23,626 nucleotides of DNA from assembly GCA_002368575.1 (NCBI GenBank), contig DFEA01000089.1, forward strand, positions 1 through 23,626. Reading direction: 5' to 3'. Position numbers and translations under genes: made by a program. This stretch comes from Lachnospiraceae bacterium UBA3814 (GTDB lineage Bacteria; Bacillota; Clostridia; Lachnospirales; Lachnospiraceae). Shown in pieces: positions 13,826-22,328 of the stretch. The notes beneath the pieces were generated by a model. It saw only the letters and a program-made list of their open reading frames with translations, was not told the origin of the DNA and made no database searches. Each line of letters starts with the position of its first letter. Position 1 is the stretch's first letter.

Positions 13826-15682
13826 TCAAGCCCTTACGTCAAAGGAGTACCTTGAAACCCTGGTGTTGGCCGCCCCCTCTTCGGCGGCAGCGGTCAGGAA
13901 GGCATCCACGATGCCCTTATCCTCCTTTATATCCTTTGTTGTAACCGTAGAATGCAGGGAATACCCCTTTTCGGACAGCCGCTTGTCCAGCTTGTCGATA
14001 TTAGCCGAGATAAAGTCAAGGGTTTCCTCATCCTTAAGGTAAAAATGAGTATTGACCCTACCGGTGTTCTTCTGCATCGCCACATAGACATCCATGGGAC
14101 CTAAGGTCTCCATGTCAAGATGGAGAAGAGCGCTCACCTTTCCGTCCTTCCCTATCTGACGCTTATTCTTCGCATAAACATAAAGATCTCCATGGGTCTG
14201 CTCGCCGGCCATCTTAAGCGGAAGCTGCACATACTGCATCATCTGATTCAGGTCGTTCATGAAATGCACATTCTCCCTGACGTTTTTTGCGCTCTGCATT
14301 ATATGTGAATCCGCCTTTCCGGCGTTCTCCAGTATCTCGGCCGCCTTTGATGACTGCTCGTTTATCCTGCGGTACAGCTCCTCTATCTTGTCCCTGTCCC
14401 CGACCTCACGGGGCTCAAGCACCATCCTCTTTAACAGCTCTCCCTTTACCTGCGTCTTAAACTCATCTGTTTTAAAGAGCTTTTCTATATCCTTTCTGAG
14501 AGCGTTCTCCGGGTCATTCGTCAAAAGCTGCTTATACAGCCTGTTTATGGCACCGGTAATATTTCCTTCGCCATCGTCTCCGTCTGAAAGCTCCCTTACA
14601 GTCTCCTCAAAGCCGCCTGCCTCCTTAAGCTTATCCGTTATGTCCTTAAGGACGGTATCATATGAAGCCGTCTTCTCTGAGACCTGTCCGTTATTTCCTG
14701 TTGTGACGGCATCCCCTGAAGGTGCCTCCTGCCCCCTTACGAAAGCATTCTCCTTGCCATTCAGGGCTTCATCTGCCGCTGTCGTAATGGTCTCTTCGGG
14801 TGCGGCTTCCGTAAGGACCTCCTTTATCACAGTCCCTGCGCCTTCCCCTTCTGTACGTACCGCCTCCTCGGAAATTACCGTCTTTGCCTCCGCGAAAGCA
14901 CCGATCCCTGCCTCAGCCGGAGGCTTTCCCGCGGCCACCATATTTTCGGATAAGACCTCTCCCTCTGCAGGCTGCTCCGGGGAAACGGTCCCTTCTTCAC
15001 CGTATTCTCCCGCCGCAAGGGACAGTATATCCGCGGCAAGCTTTCCATCTGCCTCTGAGAGCAGCTCTGACAGCCCCTCCGACAGATCGGTAAGATCATT
15101 TATTATCTGATGCTCAAAATTCTTATAATTCTCAAGCTGGTTGATATTCTCATCCGTAACGGGCAGCCCGAGCTTTGAAAGCTCCACCACGGAAGAGGGA
15201 TCCGCGGAAGGATGAAGAGCCACAGTACGCGCCATTGCCCTCAGCGCGTCCCTGTTTACCGGCATTCCCTGCTCCATCATGGTATTCACCATGTTTATGT
15301 TGGCCGCGGTCAGATTAAGGCCTGCCTGACTGAGGGCTGCTTCCGTTGCGGCCGAGGCTGTAAGATTTGCGTATAGGGGGCGAAGCTCGATACCCGCTCC
15401 GTCTCCCTTTACCTCGAAGGACATGCTCTGCCCCTCCTCGACAGTTACAGAGGAATCGAGCCTTGCGCTCAGATACCTGTCTCCGTCAAGCTTAAGCTTT
15501 ACGGAATCCTCCGATACCTCCACTACCTCACCGGAAAGGACCTGGCCGGGCCTTACCCCGCTTTCCGTTTCCGCCGGTGACCCTTTGGCCTGCGCTCCCT
15601 GTGTGCTTTTCATTTGAGCGACATTGCCGTAGCCGGCCACACCGCTCTGAAGATTCATACCGTTAAAATTGAAAAAAGACAT
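13826..15682 (-). CDS. FliK-like protein with C-terminal hook-length-control domain (YlqG-position gene)
   Basis: A 618-residue cytoplasmic protein. Residues 44-103 form a small beta-rich domain (RPGQVLSGEVVEVSEDSVKL onward). Two related helical motifs follow (AGLNLTAANINMV at 120-132 and LGLPVTDENINQL at 171-183), then a long acidic, Ala/Glu-rich, probably disordered stretch (about 225-340), a helical region (345-480), and a FliK C-terminal-like domain (about 485-582: LHLDMETLGPMDVYVAM, then FISANIDKLDKRLSEKGYSL). It ends in SFDVRA. FliK measures hook length and switches export specificity by touching FlhB, but no other flagellar gene is visible. Its neighbour is the FlhB-like gene and the order rnhB, this gene, FlhB-like matches B. 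subtilis rnhB-ylqG-ylqH. A GGAGGG ribosome site precedes the ATG. Confidence 0.8.
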   Translation of the reverse strand: MSFFNFNGMNLQSGVAGYGNVAQMKSTQGAQAKGSPAETESGVRPGQVLSGEVVEVSEDSVKLKLDGDRYLSARLDSSVTVEEGQSMSFEVKGDGAGIELRPLYANLTASAATEAALSQAGLNLTAANINMVNTMMEQGMPVNRDALRAMARTVALHPSADPSSVVELSKLGLPVTDENINQLENYKNFEHQIINDLTDLSEGLSELLSEADGKLAADILSLAAGEYGEEGTVSPEQPAEGEVLSENMVAAGKPPAEAGIGAFAEAKTVISEEAVRTEGEGAGTVIKEVLTEAAPEETITTAADEALNGKENAFVRGQEAPSGDAVTTGNNGQVSEKTASYDTVLKDITDKLKEAGGFEETVRELSDGDDGEGNITGAINRLYKQLLTNDPENALRKDIEKLFKTDEFKTQVKGELLKRMVLEPREVGDRDKIEELYRRINEQSSKAAEILENAGKADSHIMQSAKNVRENVHFMNDLNQMMQYVQLPLKMAGEQTHGDLYVYAKNKRQIGKDGKVSALLHLDMETLGPMDVYVAMQKNTGRVNTHFYLKDEETLDFISANIDKLDKRLSEKGYSLHSTVTTKDIKEDKGIVDAFLTAAAEEGAANTRVSRYSFDVRA

Positions 15683-15721
15683 TTAAGCCCTCCGGATCTG
15701 ACCTTCCCGTGATCAATGCGT

Positions 15722-16549
15722 TCAACTGATGCCCTCTATCCCTCCGATAAAGCTCCTTCTGTGAATGGGACACGGCCCGTATTTTCTCAGCGCTTCTATG
15801 TGCCTGGCCGTCCCGTAGCCTTTATTGCCCGAAAAATCATATTCCGGATAGAGCCCCGCATATTCCTCCATCACCCTGTCCCTTGAGACCTTGGCGATTA
15901 TACTTGCGGCGGCGATGGAAACGCTCTTTGCGTCACCTTTTATTATAGGGACCTGCCTGATATCTACAAGAGGTATCCTGACCGCATCGTTTAATAATAT
16001 ATCGGGCTTTTTCGTAAGATTCTGAATAGCCATTCGCATTGCTTCATAGGTAGCCTGAAGAATATTGATCTCGTCTATCCTTTTGCTGTCGCAGAAGCCA
16101 ACCCCCACCGATACGGCCTTTTCCATGATCTCGTCATACAGCTCCTCTCTTTTTGCGGGAGAAAGCGCCTTGGAATCGTTAACGTAAAGGATCCTCCTGT
16201 TTTTGTCAAGGATCACCGCGGCCGCATACACGGGGCCCGCAAGGGGACCTCTGCCTGCCTCGTCTATACCGCAGATAAACTCAAGCTCACCGTACCTTCG
16301 CTCATATTCGCTCATCCTTTCGATACGTTCAAGCTCCTTCTGATACTTATCGTAAAGTGCGCCGGCTCTTTTTACAAGCTTCCTCACGCCCTCGCGCGTA
16401 TCCCCTTCGTATTTTTCAATGAACCCTGTAAGCTCCTCCTCCTTAAGGGCTTTAAGCTCATCTCCTATACAGGCTATGCTTTTTTTACCAAAGGCTGTGC
16501 AGCCGTTCTCAAAGGGCTGCCCTTCCTTTAAGCCTTCCATTGTTCCCAT
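15722..16549 (-). CDS. rnhB: Ribonuclease HII
   Basis: It cleaves the RNA strand of RNA-DNA hybrids and starts ribonucleotide excision repair. The catalytic domain begins ICGIDEAGRGPLAGPVYAAA with the D-E pair, then NDSKALS, LLNDAV and the final Asp in KVSRDRVME; GNKGYGTARHIEAL is typical. The N-terminal 90 residues are the extra helical domain found in Firmicutes RNase HII. Start: the frame opens at a TTG (16561), but AGGAG lies only one base from that TTG and 13 from the ATG at 16549, so the ATG is given; a third option is 16540. The protein is 275 residues from 16549. It follows a lepB gene by about 16 bases and precedes the FliK-like gene by 39. Confidence 0.95.
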   Translation of the reverse strand: MGTMEGLKEGQPFENGCTAFGKKSIACIGDELKALKEEELTGFIEKYEGDTREGVRKLVKRAGALYDKYQKELERIERMSEYERRYGELEFICGIDEAGRGPLAGPVYAAAVILDKNRRILYVNDSKALSPAKREELYDEIMEKAVSVGVGFCDSKRIDEINILQATYEAMRMAIQNLTKKPDILLNDAVRIPLVDIRQVPIIKGDAKSVSIAAASIIAKVSRDRVMEEYAGLYPEYDFSGNKGYGTARHIEALRKYGPCPIHRRSFIGGIEGIS

Positions 16550-16565
16550 ACGATCCCGCAAGCTC

Positions 16566-17108
16566 CTATTTTACTATCCTTATCCTGTTTAACGGATAAA
16601 ACAAAAGAAAGGCCCTCCCGAGGATATTCTTTCTCTTAACATTTCCGATCTCCTCAAAGCGGGAATCGATGCTGTCTCCCCGGTTGTCTCCCAGCACAAA
16701 ATACTCATCCGAAGAAAGCGTCACCTCATTTTCGGCCCTTCCGGCAAAGGAAAGCCCCCCGATCCTGTCAGTCAGCTCTTCATCATTGATATATATACAG
16801 CCTCCGCTTATCCTTACTCTCTCTCCCGGAAGCCCTATGACCCTTTTGATAAGGGTCTCCCTTTCGTTTTCGGAATAAAAGCAGATGACCTCCCCCCGCC
16901 TTATGTCCCTTATGCGATAGGAAAGCTTATCCATCATGATATTGTCACCGTTTTTAAGGGTGCTTTCCATGGAGGAACCCTTTACCATTGTTCTCTGCGT
17001 TACAAAGGTAAGGATCAGATAGGCGGACACGAGCACGACCAGCATAAAAACACTCAATTCGGTAAGCTTTTTTAAGCCGCTGTTTTTTTTCCTCCTTCTG
17101 ACTGCCAT
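16566..17108 (-). CDS. lepB: Signal peptidase I, first paralogue
   Basis: A 180-residue type I signal peptidase that removes signal peptides from exported proteins at the outer face of the membrane. It has a basic N-terminus and one membrane segment (about 17-36), then the Ser motif KGSSMEST (catalytic S46), the Lys motif LIKRVIGLPGE (K88), and the GDNRGDSIDSR box (about 140-150). Length fits the Gram-positive type. The ATG has AAGGA seven bases upstream. It lies between rbgA and rnhB in the minus-strand run. A second lepB (18041-18649) lies just across rbgA and is clearly different in sequence. Confidence 0.95.
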   Translation of the reverse strand: MAVRRRKKNSGLKKLTELSVFMLVVLVSAYLILTFVTQRTMVKGSSMESTLKNGDNIMMDKLSYRIRDIRRGEVICFYSENERETLIKRVIGLPGERVRISGGCIYINDEELTDRIGGLSFAGRAENEVTLSSDEYFVLGDNRGDSIDSRFEEIGNVKRKNILGRAFLLFYPLNRIRIVK

Positions 17109-17127
17109 TCTCTTTCCTTCCTGCCGC

Positions 17128-18039
17128 TCATTTTACAGGAGACTGATCCACATGATCAAGCGTTATCCTTCCCAGTCTCCCTGCCCTGAAATCCTCAAGC
17201 AGTATGGAGGCTGCCCTGTCCGGATCAGCTTCCCCGCCCCTTAAGAGCGCCCCACGGTTCTCTGCTATTTCCATAAGTATACGAAACAGAGCTGCATCCC
17301 GATCCTTTTTTGAGCCGGTGTCCGGTGTCTTTATAAATAAAGCCTCAGCCTGAGGGGTGATCGCATATCTTTCCTTCAGAGCCTCGGGCTTTTCCCTCAG
17401 AAGAAAGGAAATAAATGACAGCGCCAGCTCCCTTTTATCAATGATATCATCATTGATCGAGCCTATGAGGGCAAGCCTCTCTCCGATGATCTCAGTCTCG
17501 AATTTCGGATACAAAACGCCCGGAGTATCAAGCAGTTCCACCTGGTCGTTCAGACGTATCCACTGCTTTCCTTTTGTGACACCGGGTCTGTTTCCCGTCT
17601 TTGTGCTGGCCCTTCCCGCCAGGGTATTGATAAGCGTAGACTTTCCCACATTCGGGATACCCGTCACCATTGCCCTCATGGGTCTGTTGATTATGCCTTT
17701 TTTCCTGTTTTTTTCAAGCTTTTCCCGGCAGGCCCGTTTGATCGCCTCGTTCAGTACCTTAGCGGTGTCAGACCTGCGTGAGTCCATGGAGGCGACCTCA
17801 AACCCCTGCCTCCTTAAGCGCTCCGAAAATATCGCTGTCGCCTTCTCGTCGGCAAGGTCCGCTTTATTTAATATCATAAGCCTCGCCCTTGTGCCGGAAA
17901 GCCTGTCAAGCTCCGGATTCCTGCTGCTTTCGGGGGCTCTGGCATCAAGAAGCTCTATAACAATGTCTATGAGCCTGATATCCTGCTGCATCATCCTCAC
18001 AGCCTTTGCCATATGTCCGGGATACCATTGATAATTCAT
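17128..18039 (-). CDS. rbgA: Ribosome biogenesis GTPase
   Basis: A 303-residue circularly permuted GTPase (YlqF/RbgA) needed for late 50S subunit assembly. The motif order is permuted as expected: G4 NKAD (58-61) comes first, then G1 GIPNVGKS (127-134), G2 with T155, and G3 DTPG (171-174). The conserved start NYQWYPGHMAKA is intact. A helical C-terminal RNA-binding domain follows. The ATG begins one base after the stop of the upstream lepB, so translation is probably coupled. Proximity to rplS (L19) and rnhB is a known Firmicutes arrangement, here with the aromatic genes in between. Confidence 0.96.
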   Translation of the reverse strand: MNYQWYPGHMAKAVRMMQQDIRLIDIVIELLDARAPESSRNPELDRLSGTRARLMILNKADLADEKATAIFSERLRRQGFEVASMDSRRSDTAKVLNEAIKRACREKLEKNRKKGIINRPMRAMVTGIPNVGKSTLINTLAGRASTKTGNRPGVTKGKQWIRLNDQVELLDTPGVLYPKFETEIIGERLALIGSINDDIIDKRELALSFISFLLREKPEALKERYAITPQAEALFIKTPDTGSKKDRDAALFRILMEIAENRGALLRGGEADPDRAASILLEDFRAGRLGRITLDHVDQSPVK

Positions 18040-18040
18040 C

Positions 18041-18649
18041 CTACTTCACCAGTCCCATTTCAGTCACCGTCGTACCAAGCTTGAACCATACCCTCCCCTT
18101 TATCATGTCAGAGGTCACGTTGCCGATATTTGCACTCCTCGAGTCATCGGTATTTTCCCTGTTGTCGCCCAGTACAAAATACTCGTCGTTTGAAAGCTCC
18201 ATTTCATTGGCTGCTATGCCTGCTTCTCCAGTCAGCTCCACGTTGTCAAGAAAATATCTTGAATCGTTTATGAACACATGACCGTCCTCTATCTTTATCC
18301 GTTCTCCCGGAAGCCCTATCACCCTTTTTATGTAGATATGGGATTTGGTGTTTCCGTTAGGGTAGAAGGCGATCACGTCCCCCCTTTGGGGCGATGCGAA
18401 CTGATAGCTCAGCCTGTTCAGCAAAAGCTCCTCCCCATGCTTTATCAAAGGCTCCATCGAGGTCCCGATCATAGAGACCTTAAGTCCGAAGAAATATACC
18501 AGGGTCACCCCCAGCACCGCAGAGGCAAGTATCCCTGCCGCCCAGGTAAGCACCTCGTAGAACAGGGACACATTGATCTTCCTTCTCTCTCTTTTTTTAA
18601 AGGCTACGGTACCGTAGGGCGAGGGCTCTGACCCGAATTTAAAGGCCAT
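18041..18649 (-). CDS. lepB: Signal peptidase I, second paralogue
   Basis: A 202-residue type I signal peptidase. It has a longer charged N-terminus than the other copy, one membrane segment (about 32-57), the Ser motif IGTSMEPL (catalytic S64), the Lys motif IYIKRVIGLPGE (K108), and GDNRENTDDSR. A GGGGGAGAG ribosome site precedes the ATG. It begins 15 bases after aroF and ends one base before rbgA. Both paralogues have complete catalytic dyads, so both are probably active, perhaps with different substrate ranges. Confidence 0.95.
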   Translation of the reverse strand: MAFKFGSEPSPYGTVAFKKRERRKINVSLFYEVLTWAAGILASAVLGVTLVYFFGLKVSMIGTSMEPLIKHGEELLLNRLSYQFASPQRGDVIAFYPNGNTKSHIYIKRVIGLPGERIKIEDGHVFINDSRYFLDNVELTGEAGIAANEMELSNDEYFVLGDNRENTDDSRSANIGNVTSDMIKGRVWFKLGTTVTEMGLVK

Positions 18650-18664
18650 AATCTCTCCCCCTTA

Positions 18665-19699
18665 TCATCCGTAAAGCTCCGCAAGCTCTAATACGAGCCT
18701 CTCCGTTTTTTCCCAGCCCAGGCACGGGTCGGTGATGGATTTTCCGTAGATCCCGCCATCCGGTCTCTGATTTCCGTCCACCAGATAGGATTCTATCATA
18801 AGGCCCTTTACAAGCCTGAAGATATCCTTTGAAAGCCTGGTGGAATGAAGGACCTCCATTGCTATCCGGGACTGCTCCAGATATTGCTTGCCTGAATTAT
18901 TGTGGTTAGTGTCAACTATGACTCCCGGGTTCTTAAGCCCGCTCTCATTATATGCCTCCCACAGAAGGTTCAGATCCTCATAGTGGTAGTTTGGCAGCGA
19001 TCTGCCGTATTTGTTGACGGAGCCTCTGAGGATCGCGTGGGTAAGAGGATTTCCGTGGGTATGGACCTCCCACCCCGTATATACAAAGGTATGCCCGTGC
19101 TGGGCCGCGTTTATGGAATTCATCATGACGGAGATATCTCCGCTTGTGGGATTCTTCATTCCCACCGGTATATCCACACCGCTCGCGGTCAGCCTGTGCT
19201 GCTGATCCTCTACGGACCTTGCCCCTACCGCCACATAAGAAAGAACATCATCCAGATAATGATGGTTTTCGGGGTAAAGCATTTCATCGGCACAGGAAAA
19301 GCCGGTCTGCTGCAGGGCCTTTAAGTGGATCTTTCTGATGGCTATCAGGCCCTTTAGCATATCGGGCCTGCTGTTGGGATCAGGCTGGTGCAGCATTCCC
19401 TTGTAGCCCGCCCCCGTAGTCCTCGGCTTGTTCGTATATATCCTGGGAATGATGAGTATCTTTTCCTTTACCTTCTCATACAGCCCCCTCAGGCGTGTGA
19501 TATATTCAATCACCGCGTCCTCTCTGTCCGCCGAACACGGCCCTATCACAAGGATGAGCCTGTTGCTCTCACCGGAAAAGACCCTGCTTATCTCCTCGTC
19601 ATTTTTTTTCTTTATGGCCGAAAGCTCCTCCGACAGCGGATACATTGCCTTCACATCCTGCGGCGACGGCAGACGCCTTTTATATTCCATATTTGCCAT
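18665..19699 (-). CDS. aroF: 3-deoxy-7-phosphoheptulonate (DAHP) synthase, AroFGH class
   Basis: A 344-residue type I DAHP synthase of the E. coli AroF/G/H kind, joining phosphoenolpyruvate and erythrose 4-phosphate as the first shikimate step. Motifs seen: VIGPCSAD (51-58), the PEP-binding KPRTTGAGYKG (91-101), SVEDQQHRLTASG, PVGMKNPTSGD, and the metal-site VDTNHNNSGKQ. No ACT or chorismate-mutase regulatory domain is fused; inhibition type (Phe, Tyr or Trp) cannot be told from the sequence, so the aroF/aroG letter is a convention. AGGAG lies six bases before the ATG. It is the last of five aromatic genes, 48 bases after tyrA. Confidence 0.94.
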   Translation of the reverse strand: MANMEYKRRLPSPQDVKAMYPLSEELSAIKKKNDEEISRVFSGESNRLILVIGPCSADREDAVIEYITRLRGLYEKVKEKILIIPRIYTNKPRTTGAGYKGMLHQPDPNSRPDMLKGLIAIRKIHLKALQQTGFSCADEMLYPENHHYLDDVLSYVAVGARSVEDQQHRLTASGVDIPVGMKNPTSGDISVMMNSINAAQHGHTFVYTGWEVHTHGNPLTHAILRGSVNKYGRSLPNYHYEDLNLLWEAYNESGLKNPGVIVDTNHNNSGKQYLEQSRIAMEVLHSTRLSKDIFRLVKGLMIESYLVDGNQRPDGGIYGKSITDPCLGWEKTERLVLELAELYG

Positions 19700-19747
19700 T
19701 GCTTTCTCCTGTTCAAAATTTACCGGCCTGCTTCCCGGACCGACGCA

Positions 19748-20611
19748 TTAATCCTTATCGGTTGAAAAATATGACCTTCGCTCCGTAGAGAGCCTCATCA
19801 TTTCTCTCATACCCTCTGTATCGTCATTCTCGATAAATCCCCGGAGCTTTCCGAATCTGTCGGCAAAAAGATCCATCTGCTTAAGCAGCTCCTTTTTGTT
19901 GAGCAGAAACAGCTCGCTCCACATCTCATCATTGATGCTTGCTATCCTCGTAAAATCCCTGAAGGAGTCGCCGGTATATTCCACCAGGTGCTTTGAGTCC
20001 TTGCATACCATCAGTGAAACCGCTATGCAGTGAGTAAGCTGTGACAGAAAGCCTATCATCTCGTCGTGCTCCTGTGGACTAAGCTCCATGATATTCTTAA
20101 AGCCCAAAAGCCTCCCCAGCTCCTTGCAGCTTTCTATGGCCCCGGGAGTGTTTTTCGGGGTTGGTGTGACTATATAATTCGCTCCCCTGAAAATATCCCG
20201 GGATGCATACCGGACTCCGTTTTTTTCCTTTCCCGCCATCGGATGAGCCGCGATAAACTCAAGATCGTCCCTCAACAGCTCCTGAACATTGTATACAACA
20301 CTGCCCTTGACTCCGGTGACATCCGTTAAGAGCGCCCCCTTCTTTATATATCTCTGGTTTTCCCTGATCCAATCCATGAAAACATGGGGATAGAGCGCAA
20401 AAACGATAATGTCGAAACGGCCGATGTAATCACCGTCCGGCTCTGTCATACCATGGCTGATAATACCCTTATTCAGGGCAAAATCAATTGTGGACTGCTT
20501 TCTTGTCACAGCCCCCACCTCATATCCAAGGCTCGTCAGCCCGTCAGCGTAGCTCCCGCCCATGAGTCCGAGCCCGACTATAAGGATCTTAACATCCTTT
20601 ATGAATTTCAT
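19748..20611 (-). CDS. tyrA: Prephenate dehydrogenase
   Basis: A 287-residue NAD(P)-dependent dehydrogenase making 4-hydroxyphenylpyruvate from prephenate for tyrosine. It has an N-terminal Rossmann motif IVGLGLMGGS (11-20), AAHPMAGKEKNG in the active-site region, and the helical dimerisation half with SQLTHCIAVSL. There is neither a chorismate mutase fusion nor a C-terminal ACT domain, so feedback control by tyrosine through ACT is not expected. Its ATG overlaps the aroA stop by four bases (ATGA), with AGGAGG in the end of aroA acting as ribosome site. Confidence 0.93.
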   Translation of the reverse strand: MKFIKDVKILIVGLGLMGGSYADGLTSLGYEVGAVTRKQSTIDFALNKGIISHGMTEPDGDYIGRFDIIVFALYPHVFMDWIRENQRYIKKGALLTDVTGVKGSVVYNVQELLRDDLEFIAAHPMAGKEKNGVRYASRDIFRGANYIVTPTPKNTPGAIESCKELGRLLGFKNIMELSPQEHDEMIGFLSQLTHCIAVSLMVCKDSKHLVEYTGDSFRDFTRIASINDEMWSELFLLNKKELLKQMDLFADRFGKLRGFIENDDTEGMREMMRLSTERRSYFSTDKD

Positions 20612-21861
20612 AGCTCCTCCTGTATCAAAAGCTTAAGGCCAAGGCCTCTTACAGTCTCATAAAAACCCGGCCAGGTCTTGTTTACGGCCTCGGCCCCCGT
20701 TAACGTTCCTCCCGTTAAGGACATAAGAAGGCATAAAGCCATTGCTATCCTGTGATCATTATGAGCTGAAAGGCTATCCTCAGGTTTCTTCAGCCGGGTA
20801 TCCGGTATAAAGACCGAATTTTCCGAAAGCTTAAGCTCCACCCCGAATTTACCAAGCTCCTCCGCCATTGCCGATGCCCGGTCGCTTTCCTTTATCTTAA
20901 GCCTTCTGGTGCCGGTGATAAGGGCGCCGTGCTTTGCCGCGGCAAGCGCAAACAATACAGGCCCCAGATCAGGACAGCCCGATATATCGATGACCGGCTC
21001 CTCCTCCTCAAGCCTTTCAAAAAGGCCGATGCAGGCCCTGTCTCCCTGAATGCTGTCTGTCTTAAGTCCCTTTATCTCAATATCGCTTCCCAGTGCATTA
21101 AACCCGTAAAGGAAGGCTGCGTTCGACCAGTCTCCCTCGACCTCTCTGTCTCCCGCCCTGTACCTCTGACCGCCCTTTATCAGGAATGTGTTTTCATCCT
21201 CTCTGTCAAGCCTGATGCCGAAGTCCCTGAGCACATCTTCCGTAATATCGATATAGGCTCTGCTCTCCACAGGCGGGATAAGCTCTATCCTGCTGTCCCC
21301 GGGAAGCATCACAAGAGAAAGCAGCAGACCCGTAATGAACTGACTGCTTATGTCCCCTCTTACCCTGAACTTTCCGGGAAGGAGCCTTCCGTTTATATTT
21401 AAGGCGCATTCCTCCTTTGAAAAGGCGATGCCCCTTTCTGAAAAGAGCTCCTCGTAAACGGATATCCCACGTTCCATAAGCCTCTTCGTTCCGGTAAAGC
21501 GTACCCTGTCAAAGAAGCAGAGCGAGACCGGTATCAGAAACCTCAGGGTATTACCGCTTTCATTGCACGGAAAGACATGGACCCTGTTTCCGGCAGCCTC
21601 CTCTGAGCCTGAACCGTAAGCATCCTCCTTTACCGCGCCCCGTCCCGAAACTGTCACGGTATCTCCGTCTGCTGAGTACTTTGCGCCAAGCGCCTCTATA
21701 CAGTCAAGAGCGGCCTTCATATCCCCGCTTCCGCTTATCCCCTTTATCCTGCCTGTGCCTTCGGAAAGCGCGGCACAGATGAGCATTCTCTGGGCATAGC
21801 TCTTTGACGGCGGGGCATACGCACTGCCCTTAAGCTGTGACGGCTCAATACTTATGATCAT
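20608..21861 (-). CDS. aroA: 3-phosphoshikimate 1-carboxyvinyltransferase (EPSP synthase)
   Basis: A 417-residue EPSP synthase that transfers the enolpyruvyl group of PEP to shikimate 3-phosphate. Recognised motifs: PPSKSYAQRML (17-27, K20 and R25), NESGNTLRFLIPV (the family's GNSGTxxR loop), SRAYIDITEDVL, LKIKESDRASAM and HNDHRIAMALCL. The NESGNTLRF form differs from the LGNAGTAMRPL of glyphosate-sensitive plant and E. coli enzymes; inhibitor response cannot be predicted from this alone. Both ends overlap neighbours by four bases (aroQ and tyrA), so translation is tightly coupled. Confidence 0.94.
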   Translation of the reverse strand: MIISIEPSQLKGSAYAPPSKSYAQRMLICAALSEGTGRIKGISGSGDMKAALDCIEALGAKYSADGDTVTVSGRGAVKEDAYGSGSEEAAGNRVHVFPCNESGNTLRFLIPVSLCFFDRVRFTGTKRLMERGISVYEELFSERGIAFSKEECALNINGRLLPGKFRVRGDISSQFITGLLLSLVMLPGDSRIELIPPVESRAYIDITEDVLRDFGIRLDREDENTFLIKGGQRYRAGDREVEGDWSNAAFLYGFNALGSDIEIKGLKTDSIQGDRACIGLFERLEEEEPVIDISGCPDLGPVLFALAAAKHGALITGTRRLKIKESDRASAMAEELGKFGVELKLSENSVFIPDTRLKKPEDSLSAHNDHRIAMALCLLMSLTGGTLTGAEAVNKTWPGFYETVRGLGLKLLIQEEL

Positions 21862-22313
21862 TCAGACACTCCTTGTCCGGGCCGCTCCATTTTCTCCAAT
21901 ATATCAACAGCCTTAAGATAGCCCTCAAAGCCTTCCCCCGATACCGTTGCGACACAGGCCTTGCGGATATAGCTTATCTGCCTGAAGCTGTCCCTTTTTG
22001 AGATGTCCGATATGTGGACCTCCACCGCAGGTATTGCGACGCCCTTTACCGCGTCCATGATGGCAATGCTCGTGTGGGTATAGGCCCCGGGGTTTATTAT
22101 TATCCCGTCCGCCTTCTCAAAATAGGCTTCGTGGATCCAGTCCACAAGATCGCCCTCATGGTTTGACTGACGGCAGACGACCTCTATCCCACGCTCCTCT
22201 GCATAGGCCTCTATCAGTTCAATAAGCTCCGAATAGCTCTTTTTTCCGTAGATATCCGGCTCTCTTATCCCCAGAAGGTTAAGGTTCGGGCCGTTTAAAA
22301 CATATAATTTCAT
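21858..22313 (-). CDS. aroQ: Type II 3-dehydroquinate dehydratase
   Basis: A 151-residue type II dehydroquinase converting 3-dehydroquinate to 3-dehydroshikimate; the family forms dodecamers. Motifs: NGPNLNLLGIREPDIYG (7-23, with R17 and catalytic Y22), QSNHEGDLVDWI (49-60), INPGAYTHTS and AVEVHISD (catalytic H100). An ATG three codons upstream (22322) is possible, but AGAGG lies against it; the ATG at 22313 has AGAGG ten bases and GGAG three bases upstream and begins the conserved MKLYVLNGPN. The gene lies directly after pheA. Confidence 0.95.
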   Translation of the reverse strand: MKLYVLNGPNLNLLGIREPDIYGKKSYSELIELIEAYAEERGIEVVCRQSNHEGDLVDWIHEAYFEKADGIIINPGAYTHTSIAIMDAVKGVAIPAVEVHISDISKRDSFRQISYIRKACVATVSGEGFEGYLKAVDILEKMERPGQGVSE

Positions 22314-22328
22314 ACGCTCCATACCTCT

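Noticed and set aside
14259..15110. Plus-strand open frame of 283 codons antisense to the FliK-like gene
   Set aside because: It is rich in Ser, Pro and Ala runs that mirror the Glu/Ala-rich minus-strand gene, matches no family and has no upstream ribosome site. It is a composition shadow.
17357..18031. Plus-strand open frame of 224 codons antisense to rbgA
   Set aside because: The opposite strand carries an unmistakable RbgA with ordered GTPase motifs; this frame has none and is a shadow.
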